Positions 1-6,902 of a stretch of 64,000 nucleotides of DNA are shown here, in pieces (position 1 is the first letter of the stretch; each line of letters begins with the position of its first letter). The stretch comes from Phytopseudomonas daroniae (GTDB lineage Bacteria > Pseudomonadota > Gammaproteobacteria > Pseudomonadales > Pseudomonadaceae): positions 1-64,000 of the forward strand of contig NZ_QJUI01000018.1 in assembly GCF_004327285.1 (NCBI RefSeq). Direction: 5' to 3'. The translations under genes and the position numbers were made by a program. The notes below the pieces were generated by a model, which worked only from the letters and a program-made list of their open reading frames with translations, was not told where the DNA came from and did no database searches.

Positions 1-848
1 GGCGCTACTCGCTGTGGTCGGCCATCGGCCTGCCCATCGCGTTGTCCATCGGCATGTCCAACTTCAAGGAACTGCTGTCCGGTGCCTACCGCATGGACGA
101 GCATTTCCAGACCGCGCCGTTCGAAGAGAACATGCCGGTGCTGCTGGCGCTGCTCGGCGTCTGGTACGGCAATTTCTGGAATGCGCAGAGCCACGCCATC
201 CTGCCGTATGACCATTACCTGCGTAACATCACCAAGCACCTGCAGCAATTGGACATGGAGTCCAACGGCAAGAGCGTGCGCCAGGATGGCCAGCCCGTCA
301 CCACGGCCACCGGCCCGGTGATCTGGGGGGGTGTCGGCTGTAACGGCCAGCACGCTTACCACCAGTTGCTGCATCAGGGCACCCAGCTGATTCCGGCCGA
401 CTTCATCGTCCCGGTGAGCAGCTACAACCCGGTTGCCGATCACCACCAGTGGCTGTACGCCAACTGCCTGTCGCAGAGCCAGGCGCTGATGCTCGGCAAG
501 TCCCGTGAGGAAGCCGAAGAGGAGCTGCGCGCCAAGGGTGTGAGCGAGGAGGAAGTGCAGCGCCTGGCGCCGCACAAGGTGATCCCCGGCAACCGTCCGA
601 GCAACACCCTGGTCATGGAACGCGTGAGCCCACGGCGGCTCGGCGCGCTGATCGCCATGTACGAGCACAAGGTGTTCGTGCAGAGCGTGATCTGGGGCAA
701 CAACGCCTTTGACCAGTGGGGCGTCGAGCTCGGCAAGGATCTCGGCAAGGGCGTCTATTCGCGCATGGTCGGCAGCGAAGAAAGCCGTGCCGAAGACGGT
801 TCCACCCAGGGCCTGATCGACTTCTTCCGCGGCCGTCACCGCGGGTAA
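1..848 (+). CDS. pgi: Glucose-6-phosphate isomerase, 3' part only
   Basis: This is the C-terminal half of phosphoglucose isomerase, which interconverts glucose-6-phosphate and fructose-6-phosphate in the cytoplasm. The reading frame is open from the first base of the window (RYSLWSAIGLPI is the conserved central motif), so the start lies upstream. About 282 residues are visible of a family length near 550. The C-terminal family signature NNAFDQWGVELGK is intact and contains the Lys expected in the active site. QHAYHQLLHQGT supplies a conserved active-site His. No terminator is obvious after the stop codon. Identity is very secure. Confidence 0.97.
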   Translation, partial: RYSLWSAIGLPIALSIGMSNFKELLSGAYRMDEHFQTAPFEENMPVLLALLGVWYGNFWNAQSHAILPYDHYLRNITKHLQQLDMESNGKSVRQDGQPVTTATGPVIWGGVGCNGQHAYHQLLHQGTQLIPADFIVPVSSYNPVADHHQWLYANCLSQSQALMLGKSREEAEEELRAKGVSEEEVQRLAPHKVIPGNRPSNTLVMERVSPRRLGALIAMYEHKVFVQSVIWGNNAFDQWGVELGKDLGKGVYSRMVGSEESRAEDGSTQGLIDFFRGRHRG

Positions 849-1212
849 GGTAGACGTCGCTCTTCACGTTCACGCACTACCGGCCTATTCGGTTCCAGGG
901 GTTGGCGAGGTTCACTCGTCTGCCCCTGATGGCGTGGCGCTGCATATCGAGCGCCACGGCCCCACCGGCGCCCGGAAGGTCGAGGGCTGAACATGCGGTG
1001 CAGCAAGCCTGATCGCTGTTGGCAACAGGCGTGTGCTGACCCGACCGTGACAGCTGGCCGCATGCGCCAGTCGGTACCTTGGCAGCCAGTATCTGGTACC
1101 TTTTCCCGCTACTCATCGCCTGCCTGCCGATCCCATCTGCCAACCCGGCGCGACTCTCCGCGTCGGCCAGGGTTCATCAGGCCACTGGGCGATCACTTTC
1201 ACTCAGATCATC
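849..1212. other. Intergenic stretch, no gene recognised
   Basis: This 364-bp stretch lies between pgi and the SCO1-like gene. Several frames stay open for about 90-110 codons, but none has a convincing ribosome binding site or recognisable protein signature, and GC-rich DNA gives such frames by chance. I see no tRNA or rRNA and no clear terminator hairpin with a T run. It may be a decayed gene or simply a promoter region for the copper chaperone. Confidence 0.5.
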
Positions 1213-1221
1213 GTGGCCGCC

Positions 1222-1854
1222 ATGACCCGAAAGCAAATCACCGTATTCGTCCTCGTCGCCATCGTTGCCCTGGTGCTCGGGCTGACCGTCAACAAGGTAC
1301 TCAGCGGCAAGTCGCAGAATAACCCTGCCGCGCTGCTCGACGCCGGCATCGTGATGCTGCCGCAACAGCGCCAGGTACCGGCACTGGATTTCATCGATCA
1401 GGATGGCCAGACCTTCTCGACCGGCCAGCTCAAGGATCAATGGAGCCTGCTGTTCTTCGGCTACACCTTCTGCCCGGACATCTGCCCGGCGACCCTGGCC
1501 CAACTGCGCCAGCTGCGTACGCAGATCCCCGAAGAGGCCTGGAACAATCTGCGCATCGTACTGGTGAGCGTCGACCCGGATCGCGACACGCCGGAGCAGA
1601 TGAAGAAGTACCTGGGCTATTTCGATGCCGGTTTCATGGGCCTGACCGGCGAGCCGGACACCATCCAGAAACTGGCCAATGCGGTGAGCATTCCCTATAT
1701 CCCGGCTGACACCAGCAAGGAAAACTACACCGTCGACCACAGCGGCAACCTCGCCGTCATCGGCCCGGATGGCACTCAGCGCGGCTTCATTCGTGCGCCC
1801 ATCAATATCGACAAACTGGCTGCGCAGTTGCCGGGGTTGATCCGCAAAGACTGA
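1222..1854 (+). CDS. SCO1/SenC family copper chaperone
   Basis: This is a membrane-anchored thioredoxin-fold protein of the SCO1/SenC/PrrC family, which delivers copper to the CuA centre of cytochrome c oxidase or acts as a periplasmic thiol redox protein. From the ATG at 1222 it has 210 residues. A single N-terminal membrane segment (about residues 6-23) is followed by the copper-binding CPDIC motif (Cys84, Cys88) and the distal His173 in YTVDHSGN, the three classical ligands. VSVDPDRDTPEQM is another family hallmark. A GTG at 1213 is an alternative start three codons upstream. Neither has a good Shine-Dalgarno sequence. It is not next to oxidase genes here. Confidence 0.9.
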   Translation: MTRKQITVFVLVAIVALVLGLTVNKVLSGKSQNNPAALLDAGIVMLPQQRQVPALDFIDQDGQTFSTGQLKDQWSLLFFGYTFCPDICPATLAQLRQLRTQIPEEAWNNLRIVLVSVDPDRDTPEQMKKYLGYFDAGFMGLTGEPDTIQKLANAVSIPYIPADTSKENYTVDHSGNLAVIGPDGTQRGFIRAPINIDKLAAQLPGLIRKD

Positions 1855-1862
1855 AAAAGTGC

Positions 1863-1905
1863 GTAGGATGGGACGGGCCGCGCAGGCGCAACCCATCACA
1901 TATCT
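1863..1905. repeat. REP-type element upstream of the RAYT gene
   Basis: The sequence begins gtaggatgggacgggccgcg and ends with caacccatca, so the outer arms gatggg/cccatc are inverted. The same layout recurs at 15446-15482 and, in reverse orientation, inside 6246-6625 and 12435-12498. Placement immediately upstream of a REP-associated transposase gene is typical of RAYT loci. Confidence 0.75.
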
Positions 1906-1933
1906 CAAAGCCGACCCAGGGAAGGGAACGTTG

Positions 1934-2461
1934 ATGACTGGCTATCGCCGCCACTACCGCGCAGGCGGTGTGTATTTCTTTACCTTGACGCTCGCCGACC
2001 GCCGCAGGGATTGGCTGGTTTCCCATATCGATGTCCTACGCCAGAGCGTCCGGGAAGAGCAACGGCGTGCGCCCTTCGCCTTGCAAGCCTGGGTGGTGCT
2101 GCCTGAGCACCTTCACCTGCTGGTGCGCCTACCGGATGGCGACAGTGATTTCTCCAACCGGCTACGGCGTATCAAGGGCAATTTCTCCCGCCAGATTCCC
2201 TTGCCCGCGCACCGGCGGCAAAGCCTGCTGGGCAAGGGTGAACGCGGTATCTGGCAACGCCGGTTCTGGGAGCATGCCATTCGTGACCAGGAGGATTGGC
2301 AGCGACATATCGAATACATCCATCACAACCCGGTCAAGCATGGACTGGTAGATCGGGTACGCGACTGGCCGTATTCATCCTTCCATGCCTATGTGCAGCG
2401 CGGGGACTATCCGCTGGATTGGGGCTGGGCAGCGGAAGAGGACATCCCCGCCGGGGAGTAA
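1934..2461 (+). CDS. REP-associated tyrosine transposase (RAYT, TnpA_REP)
   Basis: RAYTs are single-copy, non-autonomously spreading relatives of IS200/IS605 (Y1, HUH) transposases. They bind and cut REP hairpins and are thought to drive REP/BIME dispersal. From the ATG at 1934 the protein has 175 residues. The HUH motif appears as H59-L-H61 in LPEHLHLLV. The single catalytic Tyr is expected at Y128 in EYIHHNPVKHG, a signature of the family. WPYSSFHAYV near the C terminus is also typical. The frame is open back to 1859, but the upstream part is REP sequence. It is flanked by REP elements on both sides, including the tandem array that begins 15 bp after its stop, which strongly supports the assignment. 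Both catalytic motifs look intact. Confidence 0.93.
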   Translation: MTGYRRHYRAGGVYFFTLTLADRRRDWLVSHIDVLRQSVREEQRRAPFALQAWVVLPEHLHLLVRLPDGDSDFSNRLRRIKGNFSRQIPLPAHRRQSLLGKGERGIWQRRFWEHAIRDQEDWQRHIEYIHHNPVKHGLVDRVRDWPYSSFHAYVQRGDYPLDWGWAAEEDIPAGE

Positions 2462-2476
2462 GTCAGGGCGCTAATT

Positions 2477-3206
2477 GATGGGTTGCACCCATCCTACAAG
2501 GATTGGGATGCGCGGCCCGTAGGATGGGTGAAACCCATCATGCATTTCCCCGCCATTCCCCGTGTGGTACGAGTTGACCATCCGCAGGGTCGGCATGGGC
2601 AGCCGAGCAGGATTGGGCGGCGATGGGTTGCACCCATCCTACAAGGATTGGGATGCGCGGCCCGTAGGATGGGTGAAACCCATCATGCATTCCCCGCCAT
2701 TCCCCGTGTGGTACGAGTTGACCATCCGCAGGGTCGGCATGGGCAGCCGAGCGGGATTGGGCGGCTTTGATGGGTTGCACCCATCCTACAAGGATTGGGA
2801 TGTGCGGCCCGTAGGATGGGTGAAACCCATCATGCATTTCCCCGCCATGCGCCGTGTGGTTCGAGTTGACCATCCGCAGGGGTGGGTGGGCAGCCGAGCG
2901 GGTTTGGGCGGCTTTGATGGGTTGCACCCATCCTACAAGGATTGGGATGCGCGGCCCGTAGGATGGGTGAAACCCATCATGCATTCCCCGTCATGCGCCG
3001 TGTGGTACGAGTTGACCATCCGTAGGGGCGGGGTGGGCCGCCGAGCGGGTTTGGGCGGCGATGGGTTGCACTCATCCTACAAGGATTGGGATGCGTAGCC
3101 CGTAGGATGGGTGAAACCCATCATGCATTCCCCGCCATTCCTCGTGTGGTACGAGTTGACCATCCGCAGGGGCGGCATGGGCAGCCGAGCGGGATTTGGC
3201 GGCTGA
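2477..3206. repeat. Five tandem ~146-bp REP/BIME units
   Basis: Units begin with gatgggttgcacccatcctac at 2477, 2622, 2769, 2916 and 3060, giving periods of 145, 147, 147 and 144 bp. Each unit carries two short palindromic REP arms (gatgggttgcacccatc and gatgggtgaaacccatc) in inverted arrangement. Between copies lies a conserved spacer containing gtacgagttgaccatccgca. The last unit ends two bases before the stop codon of the minus-strand VOC gene. Long frames through the array (for example 2538-2984) encode repeated peptides only because the period is near a multiple of three, so I do not treat them as genes. This is the expected substrate of the adjacent RAYT. Confidence 0.92.
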
Positions 3207-3207
3207 G

Positions 3208-3633
3208 TTACTTGGCGAACAGCTGGCTCATATCCTTGAACGCCTTGAACTCCAGAGCGTTGCCGCACGGGTCAAGCAGGAACATGGTGGCCTGTTCGCC
3301 CACCTGGCCCTTGAAGCGCACGTAGGGTTCGATCACGAACGCCGTCTCGCGCTCCTGCAGGCGCTGCGCCAGGGTTTCCCAGACCGGCCACTCGAGAATC
3401 ACGCCGAAATGCGGTACCGGCACATCGTGGCCGTCCACCGGGTTGCTGTGGGCGGCTTCCTGGTGTGCCATCTTCGGGGCTTCGTGGATCACCAACTGGT
3501 GGCCGAAGAAATCGAAATCCACCCAGTGGTCGCTACTGCGGCCTTCGGCACAGCCGAAGACTTCGCCATAGAAATGTCTGGCGGCTGCCAGGTCGTAGAC
3601 CGGAATGGCCAGGTGAAACGGGGACAATGCCAT
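3208..3633 (-). CDS. VOC-fold (glyoxalase/dioxygenase superfamily) protein
   Basis: This is a 141-residue cytoplasmic protein of the vicinal-oxygen-chelate fold. PFHLAIPVYDLAAARHFYGEVFG at the N terminus is the classic first beta-alpha-beta module and LLDPCGNALEFKAF is the closing one. Metal-ligand candidates are His in FHLAI and Glu in ALEFK, consistent with a metal-dependent enzyme whose substrate cannot be named. The start at 3633 is chosen because TAAGGAG lies just upstream, whereas the longer frame to 3675 has no ribosome site. It is divergent from the LysR gene at 3730, so that regulator may control it. The 3' end abuts the REP array. Confidence 0.85.
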   Translation of the reverse strand: MALSPFHLAIPVYDLAAARHFYGEVFGCAEGRSSDHWVDFDFFGHQLVIHEAPKMAHQEAAHSNPVDGHDVPVPHFGVILEWPVWETLAQRLQERETAFVIEPYVRFKGQVGEQATMFLLDPCGNALEFKAFKDMSQLFAK

Positions 3634-3729
3634 GATCAGGCTCCTTAGGTCGGTGCCCATCGATTTTAAGTGCAAGAATTTTGATTAAAAGCGAATATTA
3701 TTGCCGTCCAGCTCAAATGAAATCGATCA

Positions 3730-4593
3730 ATGCTCCGTGAACTGAAGACCTTCGTCGCCGTTGCCCGCTATGGCACCTTCGCCGCGGCCGGGCTGCGTGT
3801 CGGCCTTACCCAGTCCGCGGTGAGCGCGCAGATGCGCGTGCTGGAACAGAACCTCGGCGTGCGCCTGTTCGACCGCAGCGGGCGCAGCGCGGTGCTGAGC
3901 GCTGGTGGCCGTCACGCGCTGCCATTGGCCGAGCAGATCCTTGGCCTCTACGCACAGATGGCCCTGCCCACGGCGCTGGCGGAATGGCAGGGCGAACTGA
4001 AGATCGGTGCCATTGCCAGCGTACAGACCGGGCTGTTGCCCGAGGCCCTGGTGCGTTTTCGTACCCAGGCTTCGCAGGTGGAACTGAAGCTGGTGCCCGG
4101 CGTTTCCCTCGATCTGCTCGGCCAGGTGGATGCCGGCGAGCTGGATCTGGCCGTGCTGATCCGCCCGCCGTTCGAACTGCCCAAGGAGCTGCTGCAGGTC
4201 GAGCTGGTACGCGAGCCTTTCGTGCTGATCGCCCCGCCCGAGCTGCCGGGAGACGATCCACTGCAGCTGCTGCGCGAGCAGCCCTTCGTACGCTACGACC
4301 GGCGTTCCTTCGGTGGCCGCCAGGTCGAGCGCTTCCTGCGCGAGCAGCGCCTGACGCCCCGTGAAGCACTGGAGCTGGATGAACTGGAAGCCATCGTGCG
4401 CATGGTCGAGTGCGGCCTGGGGGTTTCCCTGATTCCCCGTGCCGGGCTCTGGTGCCAGCGACCCTCGGTGCTACGCGTGCTGGAGCTGGGCGAACTTACC
4501 TTTCACCGTGAGCTGGTGGCGATTCTGCGCCGGGCACAGCGCCAGCCGGCACTGGACTGGTTACTGCAGTGTCTTGGCAAAAATGATAATTGA
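3730..4593 (+). CDS. LysR-family transcriptional regulator
   Basis: This 287-residue protein has an N-terminal winged helix-turn-helix (residues about 2-60; LTQSAVSAQMRVLEQNLGVRLFDR is the recognition region) followed by the LysR substrate-binding fold. It is divergent from the VOC gene 96 bp away, the usual arrangement for LysR regulators and their target, so it probably controls that gene. The effector is unknown. The final codons overlap a Fur-box-like sequence that probably serves the next gene, hasI. Confidence 0.9.
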   Translation: MLRELKTFVAVARYGTFAAAGLRVGLTQSAVSAQMRVLEQNLGVRLFDRSGRSAVLSAGGRHALPLAEQILGLYAQMALPTALAEWQGELKIGAIASVQTGLLPEALVRFRTQASQVELKLVPGVSLDLLGQVDAGELDLAVLIRPPFELPKELLQVELVREPFVLIAPPELPGDDPLQLLREQPFVRYDRRSFGGRQVERFLREQRLTPREALELDELEAIVRMVECGLGVSLIPRAGLWCQRPSVLRVLELGELTFHRELVAILRRAQRQPALDWLLQCLGKNDN

Positions 4594-4608
4594 AAACTAT
4601 TCTCATCG
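4579..4608. promoter_or_regulatory. Fur-box-like region before hasI
   Basis: The 19-mer at 4579-4597 (aaaaatgataattgaaaac) matches the Fur consensus GATAATGATAATCATTATC at 12 of 19 positions, including an exact ATGATAAT. A second partial repeat, ctattctcatc, follows directly, as in tandem Fur sites. It lies 45-74 bp before the sigma-factor start and overlaps the end of the LysR gene. Fur repression of an iron-starvation sigma gene is the expected logic. Confidence 0.6.
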
Positions 4609-4652
4609 GTCGGTAAGATGCTGCTCCTTCCCGCTCAGGTCAGGTATGTCGA

Positions 4653-5156
4653 TTGTCGGATCTGGATCTCAAAGGCCTTTTCCAGCAGCACGCCAGGGCG
4701 CTGCAAAGCTTCCTGCTGCGCAAGAGCCGTGACCCGCACCTGGCTGCCGATCTGGTACAGGAGAGTTTCCTGCGTCTGACCGAGCAGGCGCGGCACGAGC
4801 ACATCGACAACTCGCCGGCCTATCTCTACCGCACCGCGCGCAACCTGCTGATCGACCATCGCCGTCAGCAGGAACGCCGCAAGACCGACCTGGTGGGCGA
4901 CGAGGTGCTCAATGCTGTCGAAGATGAGGTCGACAGTCTGGAAGACACGACCGAGAGGCAGCAACGTATGGAGCTGTTGCAACGTGCAGTGGCCGAACTA
5001 CCGCCGCGTACCCGCGAAATCTTTCACCTCAACCGCATCGAAGGCCTGACCCATGCCGAGGTCGCCAGGCGCCTGGAAATCAGCGACAGCTCGGTGCAAA
5101 AACACCTGTCCAAGGCGCTGGCGCATGTCATGGAACGACTGGGTGAACGTCCATGA
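4653..5156 (+). CDS. hasI: ECF iron-starvation sigma factor (HasI-like)
   Basis: This is a 167-residue FecI-type extracytoplasmic-function sigma factor. Region 2 is around residues 10-75 (ADLVQESFLRL, AYLYRTARNLLIDHRRQ) and region 4 around 105-160 (LPPRTREIFHLNRIEGLTHAEVARRLEISDSSVQKHL). It would direct RNA polymerase to the hasR promoter when the FecR-like partner is signalled by heme-loaded hemophore at HasR. In P. aeruginosa the order is hasI-hasS-hasR-hasA-hasDEF, which this cluster reproduces. The in-frame start is a TTG at 4653; an ATG at 4645 is in another frame. No strong ribosome site is seen, which may mean low translation. Confidence 0.88.
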   Translation: MSDLDLKGLFQQHARALQSFLLRKSRDPHLAADLVQESFLRLTEQARHEHIDNSPAYLYRTARNLLIDHRRQQERRKTDLVGDEVLNAVEDEVDSLEDTTERQQRMELLQRAVAELPPRTREIFHLNRIEGLTHAEVARRLEISDSSVQKHLSKALAHVMERLGERP

Positions 5157-5194
5157 CCGTAAAAGTTACCGATATCACCGGGCACTTTTACGGT
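5156..5194. promoter_or_regulatory. Perfect 11-bp inverted repeat between hasI and hasS
   Basis: accgtaaaagt at 5156-5166 is exactly repeated in inverse as acttttacggt at 5184-5194, with a 17-bp spacer. It begins at the last base of the hasI stop codon and sits 53 bp before the hasS start. It could form an mRNA hairpin that attenuates or stabilises the hasI-hasS transcript, or it could be an operator. There is no T run immediately after it, so a simple intrinsic terminator is less likely. Confidence 0.5.
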
Positions 5195-5246
5195 AAAAGG
5201 GCCGCCCAAGCGTCATTACCCCTATAAGAGAAACCGAGAGCACGAC

Positions 5247-6224
5247 GTGAATAGCCCAGACCTGCAGGATCGCGGGATTCGCCAGGCCGCTGCCGAATGG
5301 GCGGTGCGCATGAGCGACTCGCCACTTAGCGAGGACGAGCAGCAGGCGCTACGGGCCTGGCTCGCCCTCGACCCTCGGCATGCCGAGGCGCTGCAGCTCG
5401 CCCGCCGAACCTGGGGCGATCTGGCGGCCCTGCCGGTTGCCGCGCAGGAGGCGCCACGTCGTGTACCAACCGCCGCCGTTGCCGTTGCGCGCCCACGTCG
5501 GCGACGTGCTCTGCGCTGGCTGAGCAGCGCTTCGCTACTGTTGCTGCTGGCAGCAATCGGCTGGACGCAGGGCCCGGCCCTGTACCTGCCGCTGGTCGCC
5601 GACCATCTGACCGCCACCGGCGAAGTGCGCACGGTCGAGCTGCCCGATGGCAGCCAGGCGATCCTCGACGCGCGCAGCGCCATACGCCTCGATTACACCG
5701 CCCAGGTACGGCGGATCGAACTGCTGGCCGGCTCGGCCATATTCCAGACTGCCCCTGTGGGCAAGCATGAGTCACGGCCGTTTATCATCGACAGCGCCGG
5801 CGGCAAGGCTCAGGCCCTGGGTACCCGTTTTCTGGTCAGCCGCAATGACGCCGAGCAGGCCCTGGTCGGCGTCATGCAGCACCGCGTCGCGGTCAGCAAG
5901 AACAGTCACAGCCTGATCCTCGAAGAAGGGCAGAGCGCCCGTTACGACGCCGATGGCCATATCGAGCGCCTCGACCTCGACCTGGCGCGCGCCAGCAGCT
6001 GGCAGCGCGGGCTGCTGATCTTCGACCAGGTGCCGCTGGCGCAGGTGGCGCAGCAGCTCAACCGCTACCGCGACGGGCATATCCTGATCGCCGACGGCCA
6101 ACTGGCGCAACGCAAGGTCAGCGGCGTATTCCGCCTGGATTCGCTGGACGGCGCCGTCGCCACCCTGACCGGCGAACTGCACGCCCGGCATACCGACCTG
6201 CTCGGTGTCAGCCTGATCTACTGA
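5247..6224 (+). CDS. hasS: FecR-type anti-sigma / sigma regulator (HasS-like)
   Basis: This inner-membrane regulator of 325 residues holds the partner sigma factor until signalled by the TonB receptor's periplasmic STN domain. A cytoplasmic DUF4880 segment (residues about 10-60, with EQQALRAWLALDPRHAEAL) precedes one transmembrane helix (about 89-107). A periplasmic FecR domain follows (VELPDGSQAILDARSAIRLDY onward), then a C-terminal DUF4974/STN-like region. The start is a GTG at 5247 with only a weak purine-rich stretch (gagag) upstream. It lies between hasI and hasR, as in P. aeruginosa. Confidence 0.88.
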   Translation: MNSPDLQDRGIRQAAAEWAVRMSDSPLSEDEQQALRAWLALDPRHAEALQLARRTWGDLAALPVAAQEAPRRVPTAAVAVARPRRRRALRWLSSASLLLLLAAIGWTQGPALYLPLVADHLTATGEVRTVELPDGSQAILDARSAIRLDYTAQVRRIELLAGSAIFQTAPVGKHESRPFIIDSAGGKAQALGTRFLVSRNDAEQALVGVMQHRVAVSKNSHSLILEEGQSARYDADGHIERLDLDLARASSWQRGLLIFDQVPLAQVAQQLNRYRDGHILIADGQLAQRKVSGVFRLDSLDGAVATLTGELHARHTDLLGVSLIY

Positions 6225-6245
6225 GTGCCGGTGCCTGCCGCACAT

Positions 6246-6625
6246 GTAGGATGGGTGAAACCCATCAATTTGCCGATGGGTTAACACCTACGCGGCCCGG
6301 CCCATCCTACGACCTGCACATGCCGCGAATCTTGCCGAATGGCCGCAATCGAATCGCCCGCAAGCGTGCTCCTACACGAACGCTGGCTTGCCGACGCGGC
6401 CTGTAGGATGGGTGCAACCCATCAATTTGCCGATGGGTTAACACCTACGCGGCCCGGCCCATCCTACGACCTGCACATGCCGCGAATCTTGCCGAATGGC
6501 GCAATCGAATCGCCCGCAAGCGTGCTCCTACACGAACGCTGGCTTGCCGACGCAGCCTGTAGGATGGGTGGCAACCCATCAATTTTCGATGGGTTAACAC
6601 CTACGCGGCCCGACCCATCCTGCAG
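6246..6625. repeat. Threefold tandem REP unit, ~156-bp period
   Basis: Copies of gtaggatgggtg begin at 6246, 6403 and 6559. Each is followed by an inverted partner (gatgggttaacacctacgcg ... cccatcctac). Between copies lies a conserved ~90-bp spacer containing ccgcgaatcttgccgaatgg and gcaagcgtgctcctacacga. The second and third copies carry single-base changes (ggtgcaaccc, ggtggcaaccc). The spacer differs from that of the 2477-3206 array, so the unit was amplified independently. It fills most of the 678-bp hasS-hasR gap. No gene is seen there. Confidence 0.88.
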
Positions 6626-6797
6626 GCTCATATAAATCAATGGGTTATCTGAGCTTTGATGAGAGCCGGCTTGCCGGCGATGCTTTTGCGCCCTCACGGC
6701 CCAATCGCCGCTGAAGTGTTTCCCGCGATCTGCTGGGCCACCCGTAGGGCCGTCTCCCGGCTCTCCACCGTTTGCAAACGCCTGTGAAAAAAACTCG

Positions 6798-6832
6798 AAA
6801 ATTCCTTACTGAGTTTTCCGGGCTGGAGCGTC
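6798..6832 (+). promoter_or_regulatory. Candidate ECF-sigma promoter of hasR
   Basis: AAAATTCCTTAC followed after 19 bases by CGTC (TTAC 6806-6809, CGTC 6829-6832). The same TTAC-N19-CGTC arrangement, preceded by an AAATT run, lies upstream of both other heme receptors in this window. CGTC is typical of -10 elements used by iron-starvation ECF sigmas. It is the natural target for HasI. Confidence 0.6.
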
Positions 6833-6841
6833 TTGCCTATT

Positions 6842-6860
6842 GATAGTGATTTTCATTACT
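6842..6860. promoter_or_regulatory. Fur box upstream of hasR
   Basis: gatagtgattttcattact matches GATAATGATAATCATTATC at about 15 of 19 positions. It lies 9 bp after the candidate ECF -10 element and about 40 bp before the hasR start, so Fur bound here would block transcription directly when iron is plentiful. Confidence 0.8.
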
Positions 6861-6902
6861 AGAAAGGCACACGACAAGCAGGGTAAATGGGGAGCTAGGG
6901 GA

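Noticed and set aside
993..1322. 109-codon frame before the SCO1-like gene
   Set aside because: Overlaps the real gene start in another frame, no ribosome site and no protein-like features.
2538..3098. Long open frames on both strands with repeated peptides (for example HPSYKDWDARPVGWVKPIMH)
   Set aside because: They run through the REP tandem array. The openness follows from a period near a multiple of three and GC-rich repeats, and there is no ribosome site or gene-like start.
2477..3206. CRISPR array
   Set aside because: Repeats are ~146 bp with conserved, not unique, spacers and contain inverted REP arms. No cas genes nearby.
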